This document shows positions 45,690-56,060 of a stretch of 64,000 nt of DNA, piece after piece. Both the position numbers and the translations under genes were made by a program. Below the pieces are notes generated by a model. The model did no database searches and had not been told where the DNA came from. It was given only the letters and a program-made list of their open reading frames with translations. The stretch is from Platycnemis pennipes. Its lineage: Eukaryota; Arthropoda; Insecta; Odonata; Platycnemididae. Numbering within the stretch: position 1 is the first letter of the stretch; each line of letters opens with the position of its first letter. Where the stretch lies: NCBI GenBank assembly GCA_933228895.1, contig OW121857.1, positions 5,456,001 through 5,520,000 of the forward strand, written 5' to 3'.

Positions 45690-45775
45690 GAGAAAAATCC
45701 TTGTACAAGGCAGGATTCGAACTCGCAACCATAGGTTTGTCAGACCGGTGCTTTGCGGACCGCCTCGACCAGCTG
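45690..45775 (-). mobile_element. tRNA-derived SINE head (S)
   Basis: On minus: GTTCGAATCCTGCCTTG (B-box region) followed by GGATTTTTCTCTAATATT, close to the GATTTTTTCTCTGTGG body of the other copies. The A-box is weak. Confidence 0.55.
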
Positions 45776-45804
45776 ATATTATCATTGCAAGGTGCAAGGT
45801 CTTC

Positions 45805-45891
45805 AAAAGAAAGGAATTACTTCAATGTGAAGAGGTTGGCCGACGGAAGAATCGATAGGTGGTCTGCTGAAAACCATTCCGAGGACATTTG
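45805..45891 (+). mobile_element. R family copy 5, short 3' piece
   Basis: Encodes KRNYFNVKRLADGRIDRW, the R-family end segment, without the GAT tail. Confidence 0.65.
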
Positions 45892-45988
45892 ACCCATGAT
45901 TGGCCCCAGTGCCTATGGAGTGATGTTGTCGAAATAGTGACGTTTCTGTTTTCAATCTGAGACGAATCACAGGTCACTTAAAACAATC

Positions 45989-46181
45989 ATCATCATGGGT
46001 CAACAATCCTAGGATTGGTTTGACGCAGCCCTCCACTCGATTCTTTCATCGGCCAACCTCTTCATATTAACGTAGTTCCTCTCTTTCACGTCCTTTACGA
46101 CCGGTTGTATGTAACTCATACGAGGCCTGCCTTTTCCATTCTTCCCGTTCACTTTTCCCTCGACGATTGTCTTCACCAGGC
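45989..46181 (-). mobile_element. R family copy 6, 3' end
   Basis: On minus: LVKTIVEGKVNGKNGKGRPR, VVKDVKERNYVNMKRLADER and IEWRAASNQS, ending in CATCATCAT (GAT tail). This is the least mutated R terminus in the window. It lies about 100 bp from R5 in opposite orientation. Confidence 0.82.
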
Positions 46182-46367
46182 CAAACAATAATCTAATATA
46201 ATTATGCACTTATGATGTGAAGTATATGCGTATATTAGCAGATACTTCGCATACCACATGAATACCGCAAGTATAAAAAAAAAACAGAATCAAGTGGGTT
46301 TCGTTAACGCGCTAGTGTTTGGTCAAAGGTGCATATTATTGTTCAGCACTCCCGGGTGTAGCCACAC

Positions 46368-47147
46368 CAGGGGGTTATTTTGTAATCTCACCTTTTTAAT
46401 GACTCTTTGCGGGAAGGCGGGAGATCCGTTTCGCTCTCTTAATGATCGGCTCACGAAGAGTTCGTGAATTGTCGAAGCTTCTGTCGGTAGCGCTATCTGT
46501 TGCCGATCTCGGTGTGCTGAAGTTCTTCACGCTGTGCAAATTCCAAAAATACAATTTAAAATCGTTTGTACTTTCTTGCTCTTGCTTTTTTTCCAACTCA
46601 AGCTTCAAGTGGAAACGATGGTGGCTCCATTTCACGTTCTTTTTTGAAGATGAGATGGGAACTAATGGCAGGCGGAGATAATGAGACGGATCAAGAGTCG
46701 AAAGATACGGTTCAGAGCGGATGAATCGTCTAAAAGACCAGCCCGGAAGTTCACCGCTTGAGATCCCGGAGGTTATTTTGTAATCTCCGTTTAGTGAGAA
46801 GACGTCATAAAATGTCACTTTTTCGTAGTTAAACTCCGCCACCCAGGCGGCGTGACAACCTTCGGATCTCAAGCAGTGAACTGCCGGTCATGTGCTGGTT
46901 CAAATTGTATTTTTTGGAATTTGCACAACGTGAAGAACTTCAGCACTTTCAACTTGAAAGCGGTAGCCGTTGCCAGGCACTCGTTTGTTTATTCAAAGTA
47001 GACGAGATCGGCAACAGATAGCGCAACCGACAGAAGCCTCGACAATTCACGAACCGTTCGTGAGCCGATCATTAAGAGAGCGAAACGGATCTCCCGTCCT
47101 CCCGCAAAGAGTCATTAAAAATGTGAGTTTACAAAATAACCCTCCAG
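46368..47147 (+). mobile_element. MITE M2 copy 1, inverted dimer
   Basis: Outer ends are CAGGGGGTTATTTTGTAATC and the inverted GTGAGTTTACAAAATAACCC. The first ~400 bp match M2 copy 3 in + orientation. At about 46767 a second end (GGAGGTTATTTTGTAATCTC) starts an inverted, internally shortened second copy running to 47147. The result is two M2 units joined tail to tail. The long minus frame 46396-46872 crosses both halves and is a by-product. Confidence 0.82.
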
Positions 47148-47616
47148 AGGGGGCTCCTCATGATCACGCGGCCTACATAAATCGCGCACGCCCGTGACCC
47201 GAGCGTGAAGGCAAGCGGCGACAGCGGAACAAGCGTGCTTATTCCGCTCGCACGAGCGTGTTGTCGTCCGGGGCTTAAATTCGTTCCATCTCGGGCCGGC
47301 CACGCGTTCGAAAAGCACTCGAAGTCGTTCTCGGGAGGCTCCGCTAAAATATTCCTCGCTGTGGGCGACGGAGTCTGGGCCGAGACCAATCACTAATTGA
47401 ACCGATACAATGGCCCTTCGCCTCATTTCACGACTAAAGGCTGAACGAGTGCAATTTTCGTTCGAGTTTTATCATCGTTCCAGTCTCTGCTAATCAATGC
47501 GTGAATGTGTCGTTCACCTCCCGTTAGTGCATTTCCTGGTAGTTTGCGAAGTACGTGAGAGGCGAGCTAACATATTTTTAGGGGAAATATATAAAATCAA
47601 ATTGAAAGGTCCACGA
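47148..47616. other. no gene recognised; GC-rich
   Basis: 47160-47420 is GC-rich and open in several frames on both strands without motifs. Confidence 0.35.
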
Positions 47617-47677
47617 GCTAAATTCAAAGGTCCGGGTTCGAGTCCCGGTCAAGACAAATGATTTTTTCTCTGTGGAA
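47617..47677 (+). mobile_element. SINE (S) remnant
   Basis: B-box GGTTCGAGTCC in a CCGGG/CCCGG stem, then GTCAAGACAAATGATTTTTT and CTCTGTGG. The A-box part has been lost. Confidence 0.6.
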
Positions 47678-48050
47678 AAAAAAATTTGCTATTGGGAAAT
47701 ATATATATCGGACTGATTCTTTCGGTGGCCGAATTATTATAGTTGTATGTATCTTCGATGGTAAGTGGATTTAGTCAATTAAATATATGTTAATAGAAAA
47801 ATATTTCAATTTTCCGCAGAAGTAAAAATTTATTGCGACTAGTTAGTCTGTTACTGCATCATAATCTGTTTTTTTTTACTAGTAAATTAAATTTGTGTGC
47901 TAATTCGATGACCTTTAGCCGTATTGTATACATTTCTCTGCAGGCAATTTGCGCATGTCTATATTTGGTTGGGTGGATGTTGAATGCGTAATCAAATGGA
48001 GTTGTACTTACATGTACACGCATGCAACATATTTCTGAAGAAATGAAGGA

Positions 48051-48187
48051 GAAAAAACTAAGTTCTTTTCCACTAATATATTTAAACAAACACTGTAATT
48101 ACAGTGTAATCTTGAGAATTGCCTGAGAAGGCCGAAACCGGTAGATTTGTTTAAATATATATCAGTGGAAAAGAACTTAGTTTTTTC
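48051..48187 (+). repeat. foldback with CTGA...GAAACCGGTAG box
   Basis: The arms 48051-48090 and 48146-48187 are nearly perfect 40-bp inverted repeats (CTAAGTTCTTTTCCACT with AGTGGAAAAGAACTTAG). The loop holds the 16-bp perfect palindrome CACTGTAATTACAGTG and then CCTGAGAAGGCCGAAACCGG followed by TAG, directly before the right arm. Confidence 0.8.
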
Positions 48188-48380
48188 TTCTTATTCAACC
48201 CTTCACTGCATTTTGTATGACATACTAACTGGAAACTAAATTGAAACTAACGTCCACATTGTAAACTCACCAACCATTTCTTTTAGAAATAAAGGAATAG
48301 CAACAATATCAGCGTGTTTGTTTACGAAATTTATTTCATTATATTTTAACTTTGAAAAAATTGAAATATCCACATTAAAA

Positions 48381-48456
48381 TCAGGGGGAATCAGAGGGAT
48401 ACCGAGTTCAGTTCGAGTCCCGGTGAAGGCGAATGAATTCTTCTCTGTGGAATTCC
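48381..48456 (+). mobile_element. SINE (S) remnant
   Basis: AGTTCGAGTCC (B-box) and CCCGGTGAAGGCGAATGAAT, then TCTTCTCTGTGG, matching the 28.1-kb body. Preceding bases correspond loosely to the tRNA anticodon arm. Confidence 0.6.
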
Positions 48457-48460
48457 GACT

Positions 48461-49257
48461 ATTTTGTAACTCTTGTTTTAATGCCTGTTGGTTTAGTTAG
48501 AAAATATAGGTAATCGTTCTTTCCTCGACAGTTCAAGAGGTCATCTGTCTTTTTTATCAAGACCGTCCTAGTACGCGGAACACGTGTAACAGCAGTTTTT
48601 CAAGTTAATTGTTTCAATGAAAGTTACGTAATGTTATTTTTATGCCCTCTGGTATTATTATTGATTTCAATTCATTTTACGCAGAATAGCAATGTACTAT
48701 ACCCGCACTATTGAAGCATTTTACAGAGTTCTTATTATTCGTGATATGTTACGGTTTCATAGGAATTGTACTATGCTCAGAAATAGCCATTAGCGTAATT
48801 TTGTGTCTGGATGAATGGATTACGTTCGGTGTGAGTTAATAACTACTTCTGTCTTCCAAATTCCTATTCCTTTCCGATCGCCTGTACTAGTAATAGCATT
48901 CACTCCTCATTCATTGACTTTTAGTATTCTGATTTACTCACTCTATCTTCCATTCGCAAGCCCTCCAAGTTAGTTTTGTTTCTAGGCCTATTCCTCGAAC
49001 GTCTTCGATCTCAATTTTCATCTTCTCTTGGTTCCGCTCCGCGCGATTCTTTATCCTCCTAGCATTTAAAAATCAAGACAGTGGCAGTTGACACCGAGTT
49101 CAGACGTTTCATGATTAGAACGAATCACCCAACTCAATGGTTGGTTTTGTATCAGTTCGGTACAGCGTCCTACCGTGTTCATGACAGTCGAAGTCCCTTA
49201 CATTTAGTGTGAAAATTGCTGACTCTCTATCTATCTTCCTGACTGACTATCCAAATG
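48461..49257. other. no gene recognised
   Basis: AT-rich unique sequence; short frames only. Confidence 0.4.
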
Positions 49258-49943
49258 CCCCGAGCGAAGAGAAAGCTAGGATTTAGGAAAAGAGTACTTG
49301 GGAAATGTGATGAGAAGACAAAAGAGCGATGTTACTTTTCACTAGTTAGGCCCCACCTTGAGTATGCAGCCAGTGTAAAGGGATCCGAATGAATTAGGTT
49401 TGATCAGAGAACTAGACAGTGTGCAGCGTAGAGCAGCTATGTTCGTTAAAAGGTGTTACGATAGGTTGAGTAGTGTTTCAGAATTAATACAAGAATTAGG
49501 GTGGGAATCATTATCAGAGCGTAGGTTAAAGTATAGATTAAATCTATTAGAGAAATTTCAATCGCATAGCTTTACTGAAGATGTTAGGCACACATTAAAA
49601 TACCAGCGTATTATGCTAAATTCGACTAGATAAATAAGATTAGAGAGATAGATTATCGTACCGATAGATTCAAAATGGCATTTTTCCCCCGTACTATAAG
49701 TGAACAGAATAGGGAGCATAGCAAAAGGATAGGTAGGGGAAATATTTTAGAGTATTCTGTAGTGCATGATGCATATATTAACGCCTTAAATACTATAGAT
49801 ACTAACAATCTAGTTGCATGAGACACTTTAGTTGCTTGTTTGCTTATTAGTAGTGCATCCTTGCTGATCTTCACCCCCTGCCACACACCCTTGCGGTGGC
49901 TGGCAGGGTATCGTGTAGATGTAAATGTAGATGGAAAAGAGTG
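49258..49943 (+). mobile_element. LINE-A copy 8
   Basis: It begins at RAKRKLGF. A one-base insertion after CCAGTGTA near 49378 shifts the frame; RELDSVQRRAAMFVKRCYDR then continues through LGWESLSERRLKYRLNLLEK to a second shift near 49597. 3' UTR, hairpin CCCTGCCACACACCCTTGCG and TAGATG-like tail follow. Confidence 0.87.
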
Positions 49944-52120
49944 CATAATTGATCAGTGGCCGTTAGTTCCTATTAGTACGAAAATTTAAATGTACGGAAT
50001 TCTAGATCGATAACCTCAATGACTTAATCAGGAGGCGTGAATTGTGCTAATAATTGCTTTCGTACCATTTAATGCAGTTATCCCGGCAAGTGAGCTTAAG
50101 CTTGCGCGGCATGGAGTCTTGTGTAACACAGGGTTATGCATTTTATTAGCGTAAAAAAAATTTCCCCCACTGGAAATCATGCCTAGGGTATTGCTGAGAA
50201 CCCAATTCCCTTCAAAGAATAAACTTTACGAACTCTCGCGTAACTTTGTGGAATTGAAACATTTCACGGCAAAATAACTTCGTCTATTCAACACAATTAT
50301 TTCATTCCGATTTTTATCATTTTAATTATTTATATTCCTTCGTTAATGACTGCACGGGAATCGAAACCTGAGTCGGAATAAAATAAATGGATGTGGAAAA
50401 TGCTAAGTTGTTCTTTTGCCATGCACCCCTCGAGGAAAAAGAAGGAGTTAATGTTCAGCGGGAAACTCCTCGTCAATTTGACTTGAATCGCTTCCTTCTC
50501 GGCGTTTAAGGCCACTGTAGACATCAGTCGACACAAAATGCGATGCTACTGCGCCGTGCACTCCACCCTAATAACTTTTTTGCTGACCTTCCTCGCTACG
50601 GCGGGGAGGGGTGCTTACAGTTATGGAGTACTCCTGTTACGCTTCGACGTCAAGTGAGCCATAGCTCTTGTGGCGTTTTTTCTGAGACTATATCGGCTGT
50701 TATTCGTCCGGGTTCTTTCTTCAAAGCACCTAACGCCTCCTGAGATAGCGTCGCGGCCACTTGGTAAACCAGGCTCTTGCCGATGGTTTGAATGAACGGA
50801 ATCAATAACATTGCTGTTTCGACTCTAGTTTCCTATAACACTTGAGTTAAATTGATTTGTTTGACAACATTTGTGTTACCCTTGAGGAAGCACTAGGGAT
50901 GACTTTGGGGACTTGTTCTTGAAAGTGGAGCGTTGTTGGTGTTTTCTCTTCTGTTCTACTGCGTCGAGCATGACTCTCTATCTACAATCATGACTTCCAT
51001 CATTGGAGGCCTCCCGCAACTATATTTACTCATGTTTCACAATTGGGCGCATCGTGTTAATGATGAATTATGGGCCTAAATCGTTTCTGGGCTTATCGGA
51101 GCCAGTGAGGAAGTTGTGTTTCTTTTCCTAAAATCTACTTTGACTTCGGTATTATTCCTAACGCGAGGCCTAATTTAAGTACTCCGTGTTTATTTTGATA
51201 TGTACAACAACGGAGTTATAATCACATGTTTATTGTGGAAAAACAATTTGCTCGCACTGTACATAAATTCCTGATTCAATAGATAAATTAATTAACTGTC
51301 GTAAACCAATGAATATACTTTTCCCACCTATTTACGCGGAGAGTAATGCAACCGAAATTAGCTTATAATTGACCACATTTATACAGTATTTAATGTGGAA
51401 TATTAAGAAGTTACCATGAATTTACCACGTCGAAATTAAATCCAGGAAACATGCTTACTGCATGAAGTATTTGGACGACTAATTGATGACAGTATACAAG
51501 AAGATTCGATGAGCCTTCCGGAAATATAATTTAAAACGGACAAATTTTATTTTGAGAGGTGACCGAATTTCCCACCATCATAATTATGCTGCAATGTCTA
51601 CTGATATAATTAGTTCGTGCTTCCGAGAGGAAGAAACATTTAAATTACATTTTCCTTCTTTCTCACTCATTGTTTCCGATTAACATACCATGCACGTATT
51701 TTTTAGGATTGCATATACAAACCGCGAATTAACAAGGTATTCTATATGACCGTAGTGCCTGCTGTTAATTACGGCGGAAATTACTTCATGTTCGTAATTT
51801 ATCACTAATTTACCGGGAAAGAGTTGCGTAAAGTTAATTTCGTCCGGTCTCCCTCGGTTTAATGGAGCGCTGCGTCGACAGGAAACATTAGAGGGCGCCT
51901 CGACGGCAGTGCATTCGGAAGGGCATTTGTTTTGACCCCTTTGTGAAATTAAGTGGAAACTGATTTCCGTCGTTCATTACAGTAGTCTTATATTTCACAA
52001 CACACACACACAGTAACACTTGATTACCGTTGCACCTTTGAAAAAACTCCGTCTCATTCCTCTTTTCGTTTTTGCATATGACGCTGCCTGACAGCTGTTC
52101 TTGTCGATGAAAGTTATTTC
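49944..52120. other. no confirmed gene
   Basis: Long unique stretch. On minus, 50812-50651 is open from an ATG: LLIPFIQTIGKSLVYQVAAT, then LSQEALGALKKEPGR and a stop after QELWLT. It looks protein-like but is short and unrecognised. A CA-dinucleotide run lies near 52000. Otherwise nothing seen. Confidence 0.3.
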
Positions 52121-52656
52121 AATGGGGTCGCTTACCATATTTTTTATTGCCGAACATGATGGAGTTTGTAAAATAAAAAGACCCGTATTTTTCCGTTTTT
52201 TGATCCGTCAATTATTTCTCGAGTTATAAGCGGCGAAAAACTGATATTTTTAACCCTTTCATAAAAGTGGGTGTGTTGCAACCTCTGACGTATATCGACT
52301 TCGTCCAATCACAACTAAGCCCGCGAAGCTACTTCGCCTTATCGCAATGGGGGGAACACAGCTGGCTCTGTCAATAGGAGCAGTTGCGACAGGATCTGTG
52401 CGAGCAGACCTTCCAAGAACCCCCCTCCACTCCCTTCCCTTCCCCTTAAAACAGTCATGGATGGGAGGCAAATGACGTCAATGGTATCACAACAGCTTTA
52501 TCGGTGGGCGTAACTTTTTGATTGTTTTAGTTTTTGATTTATGAGTGAATGGTTGTGGTCAAAAGATTAATTTTTTCACTAAAATTATTTTTGCGATTCC
52601 ATCCAACAATTTCGTGCACAAAATTGCGATTTCTGTTCCGAGTAAACGCCCCCATT
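52121..52656 (+). mobile_element. MITE M1 copy 2
   Basis: Same ends and interior as copy 1 (AATGGGGTCGCTTACC; right end AGTAAACGCCCCCATT), including TGACGTCA near 52473. TTC flanks both ends here (before 52121 and from 52657), but the other copies do not share a 3-bp duplication, so this may be chance. Confidence 0.85.
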
Positions 52657-53013
52657 TTCGTTTGTGGTGTTCGAGAAAGAAACATCGTGGTGTCTATTGA
52701 TCGTTGCAGTACGAGTCTGTTTTAAAAGGTACCAAAATGGATTAGGGAACAGCCCGTATGCGTGAGGCAACTGCATATCGTATGCCTTGTACTACCTATC
52801 TGTTAGATGAATAAAGCCCGACCACGCTCCAGTTGCAATCCGTCCGACCGTGCATCGCGGGAGTAGTCCCTTTGTCCCGATTTTATACGCGAACGCGCGA
52901 GTTTTGGGTCCACCCTAAATGGAGGCTTCCCATAAAGAGAATCAATTCATGCGTCGTTTCGAGCTAGAATGCATTTGCGCGTGAGACATTCACCAAAATT
53001 GCTACGATGGGAT

Positions 53014-53180
53014 GAAGGTACATTAAAATACTTTGCATCCTACAGATTCACTTTTTATTGTCGACTGGTTTCGATACACTCATTGACTACCATCACTAGT
53101 CCTGATGATGGTACAGTGTATCGAAACTAGTCTGCAATAAAAAGTGAATTTTTAGGATGCAAAATCTTTTAATTTACCTC
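53014..53180 (+). repeat. foldback carrying a hammerhead-like core
   Basis: The arms pair over about 75 bp with interruptions (ATTCACTTTTTATTG with GCAATAAAAAGTGAAT; TTTGCATCCT with AGGATGCAAA). Near the right arm lies CTGATGA (53102-53108), then a possible stem II GGTAC-AGT-GTATC (53110-53122), then GAAA (53123-53126) and CTAGTC. This order is that of a hammerhead ribozyme core with a very short stem III (ACT/AGT). A local stem I partner next to CTGATGA is missing, so activity is unproven. Confidence 0.7.
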
Positions 53181-53240
53181 CATTAGAATGGATTTCTACG
53201 ATGATAAAGGCCTCATCCATTCAGTGTACGATGGGATGCT

Positions 53241-53547
53241 TGATGCACTGTAAAAAGTAGATCTGATTTTAAGGTACAAAAGCGATCTGAATTTCAGATG
53301 CAACAATTTTAAGACAGGGTATGTTGAATTTCAGCAGTAATATCTTGTCTAAAAATAAGGCAGGCGAACGACTGAAAATTAGACCATCCAGAATCCTGCT
53401 TCCTCTGCTTCCTGCTTAACTGCTCGTGTACCAACCATCCATGTTCCTGCCTCTTCCGTACCTTAAATCCGTGTTCCTGCCTTACAACCAGACAGCGCTT
53501 AAATTCAGACCGCACTGAAAATCAGATCAACTTTTTACAGTGTGATC
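53241..53547. mobile_element. hAT-like MITE with perfect 8-bp duplication
   Basis: GGGATGCT at 53233-53240 recurs at 53548-53555. Between them lie inverted ends: left TGATGCACTGTAAAAAGTAG, right in reverse complement GATCACACTGTAAAAAGTTG, both continuing ATCTGATTTT. An 8-bp duplication with such termini fits the hAT superfamily. The 307-bp interior has no transposase. Confidence 0.85.
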
Positions 53548-53555
53548 GGGATGCT

Positions 53556-54260
53556 ACTTTCCTCTTAGATCTCGGTGTACTTCCACAGAAATGGAGCACA
53601 GGTTCGCACGGGAAAGAGATGCCTGCATTGCAGAATTCCGGTCGCTTTGTGCGTTCTCGCTGCATTGAGGGAACGTGGGGTTTCGATCGGAAGGAAAAAG
53701 AGAAGCTGAGCCCTCCGTCTGGACCGCATCTCGGCGGTGCGCCGCCAGGGAACCGGGTGAGGAGACGGAGTTTACCCTGGCAGCCCGGCTCCTTGTGCGA
53801 ACGACCCTTCCATTGCTATTTCAGAGTCAGCGCGCCGAAAAGAACTCCCTGAGGGGCTTGGTCCGAAAGCGTGCGATTTCAAACGCTCGGTTGGCGGGTT
53901 CTCGCGGACTGTTTTTCCTTTGTCCGAATTCGTGCTGCGGCGGAGTTAGCGTTTTTTGTATCGCCGGCGCCAGAATGGATCTCTGCTCTACTCTGAGAGT
54001 GAACATGGAGAGCATTTTTTCATGGGATCATGGAACGCGAAAATACATTTTATTTCTAAGAAGAGTAGTGTATTAAATTTCCGGTGAAAGATATAATTTT
54101 CAGGCAAGAAGGCTTTGATTTTTTTCCCGACCACAATGCACAAAATCATGTTTAGGATTTTATAGGAAACATTTGGAAATGATATCTCTCGCGGGACCGC
54201 GTACTTCTGCGTACAAGAACTGCTTGGAGGATTTAAAAGTCTAGTTTTGGTCTAGTATAG
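53556..54260. other. no gene recognised; GC-rich island 53590-53990
   Basis: A 133-codon frame (53675-54076) crosses a CpG-rich block. No motif is recognised and GC-richness explains the open frame. Confidence 0.3.
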
Positions 54261-54432
54261 GGAAAAGTGAACGGGAAGAATGGAAAAGGCAGGCCTCGTA
54301 TGAGGTATACGGAGCAAGTTGTGAAGGATATAAAAGAGAGGAGTTACGTCAATATGAAGAGGTGGGCAGATAGAAGAATCGAGTGGAGGGCTGCGTCAAA
54401 CCAATCCTAGAATTGTTGACCGACGATGATGA
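54261..54432 (+). mobile_element. R family copy 7, 3' end
   Basis: Contains the GEKNGKGRPRMRYTEQVV-like segment in shifting frames, AGTGGAGGGCTGCGTCAAAC, and the GACGATGATGA tail. Confidence 0.8.
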
Positions 54433-55462
54433 CATCTATTGAAGATTAAATGTTAAGTTATAATGAGGTATAAGAAATGATTCCCTGATGAAAGAGTCCC
54501 TGAATCAAATCACATTTTTACTTTTGTTTATTGTAGTGATCAAGTAATCAAGTGAGATTCTTCAAGCGTTCGCATTCAAATTTAATGTCGTTTGAGTATT
54601 GGTTGATACAAAGATCAACAAAGAAACTGTGGAATTACATAATACAACCCAATCTAGTATGAATCTTCATAATACTTTAATCATATATTGGTTAATCTCA
54701 TTCAATACCTGTCTATAATAAGTTTCCTATGAAGTCCTAGTGCTGTTGCCTATTTATCACTTTCTGGCAGGTTGTAAACGCTCCCTGTTGCACTGACTGT
54801 GAATATACACGCGATGTATCGTATTTTGCCATGAGAATTTTTCCCAATTGGTTTCACACAATATTTTTTCCCAAGCACTATTCCACATTTCAGATCCACT
54901 TACGAAACATCACAATCACTCGCATTCGCGGGTTCCTTGGCAACTGCCTCCTTGGGATGACTTAGGGAATCGGTTGGGCTGTGTGAAGGAAGCGATTACG
55001 GGCCAGGAATGAAAACGAATTTGACTCTACATCCTGGAGTTGTGGCCAAAGGAATTTCTTTCCCGCCGTAACTGGGGGAACGGTTCACAATTTCCAGTTG
55101 TCAGGGAGAGATTTTCCGTGCACAAGGCCCCGATTCGTGTTTTCGAGGAGAGAGGCATTTCGGGGGATACTTCACCGTTGGGAAGCCAAGGGGAACACAG
55201 CACGAAAGCAATCCACGTCTTCCGAAGATGCACTTGAGCCGAACTCCTATCACACCGTCACCGTAGTGTAAAATGGATGCGAGTACTCACGGGTATGGAA
55301 GCTTGCTGGATTCGGGTGATCCGGAAAGGAAGGAAAAGAATTGCCGTTACACAGGATATCCACAGCGAAAATTTCTCACAAACGAAATATTCAATAAAGT
55401 ACGCGGCAATGCAAACAATAATCTCGATTCGCTGACGTTTTAATTTTCTTTTTTCGAGGGGA
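54433..55462. other. no gene confirmed; probable first intron if the 55.5-kb exon is real
   Basis: Unique sequence. The block 55020-55240 is open on both strands (65 and 68 codons) and follows an acceptor-like CAATTTCCAG on plus at about 55108, but no family is recognised. Confidence 0.3.
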
Positions 55463-55468
55463 ACTCAC

Positions 55469-55487
55469 CGGTGCGCCTCGCCGCCAT
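55469..55487 (-). CDS. candidate first coding exon (start codon to donor)
   Basis: On minus, CGACAACATGGCGG gives a start codon in good context at 55487-55485. It encodes MAARRT and then one base before GTGAGT (donor GT at 55468-55467), a near-consensus 5' splice site. The upstream sequence (higher coordinates) is a GC-rich island that could be a promoter/5' UTR. The peptide is too short to identify a product. CAACATGGCGGC also resembles a YY1-type site, which can overlap starts. Confidence 0.3.
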
Positions 55488-55499
55488 GTTGTCGCCGGG

Positions 55500-56060
55500 G
55501 TGTTTGTAATCCAAAGTTCAGTGGAAGGGCCGCGGGATAGTCCGCGCCTGTTCTATGCGAATATTTCGTCGTCACTGGAGAGGAGAGCCATAACCAGCCT
55601 CTTCGCGCGAGGTACTTTTCCAAAGTGGGCGCGCTCCGCCCTGAGGAAGGCGTTATATACGACTAAAGCTTTGATATGCACGATTTTCCCGATCTCCCCT
55701 CCTCTCCCCCTCCACTCCCTCTCCCTTCCCCTCCACACCACGTTCCCTATGCCACTCCCCGCCCCGTTCTTTTTTTCCCACTCTGCATGTATGCATGCAC
55801 ATATATGTATTTTTTTGGATTATCCCAATCAGGGAGAGAGTTTCTCGCCGCGTAGACATATCGGAGAGGATGGAGTGAGGGGGGAGGCTTCTCTTGGAAA
55901 AGCGATCTGGAAGGAGGCAAGGGCGATCTTGGCCAGAGGGACGTTTTCGAAAGGGGGAAGGGTTGCCCCACCCTCCGTTAATTTCCTTCCTCCCACGCCC
56001 CCTCTGCGGTGGGTTGGGGAGCATCGTCTTAAGGAGGTTGGCTCGCGACTGCTTGAGTCA
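55500..56060. promoter_or_regulatory. GC-rich, pyrimidine-tract region upstream of the candidate exon
   Basis: CpG-rich unique block directly upstream (minus sense) of the candidate ATG. It holds a long C/T tract at 55693-55738 (CTCCCCTCCTCTCCCCCTCC and onward), able in principle to form triplex-type structures. A 234-codon + frame spans it (55500-56204) but has low-complexity composition and no motif, so it is not called a gene. Confidence 0.3.

Noticed and set aside
46396..46872. 158-codon minus frame
   Set aside because: It runs through both halves of the M2 inverted dimer, and the same bases in M2 copy 3 are frameshifted, so there is no coding constraint.
50651..50812. Short minus frame from an ATG, possibly a viral or mobile-element protein piece
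   Set aside because: Protein-like but only about 53 codons and no family recognised; noted without a call.
53675..54076. 133-codon + frame
   Set aside because: GC-rich composition, no motif, no convincing splice pair.
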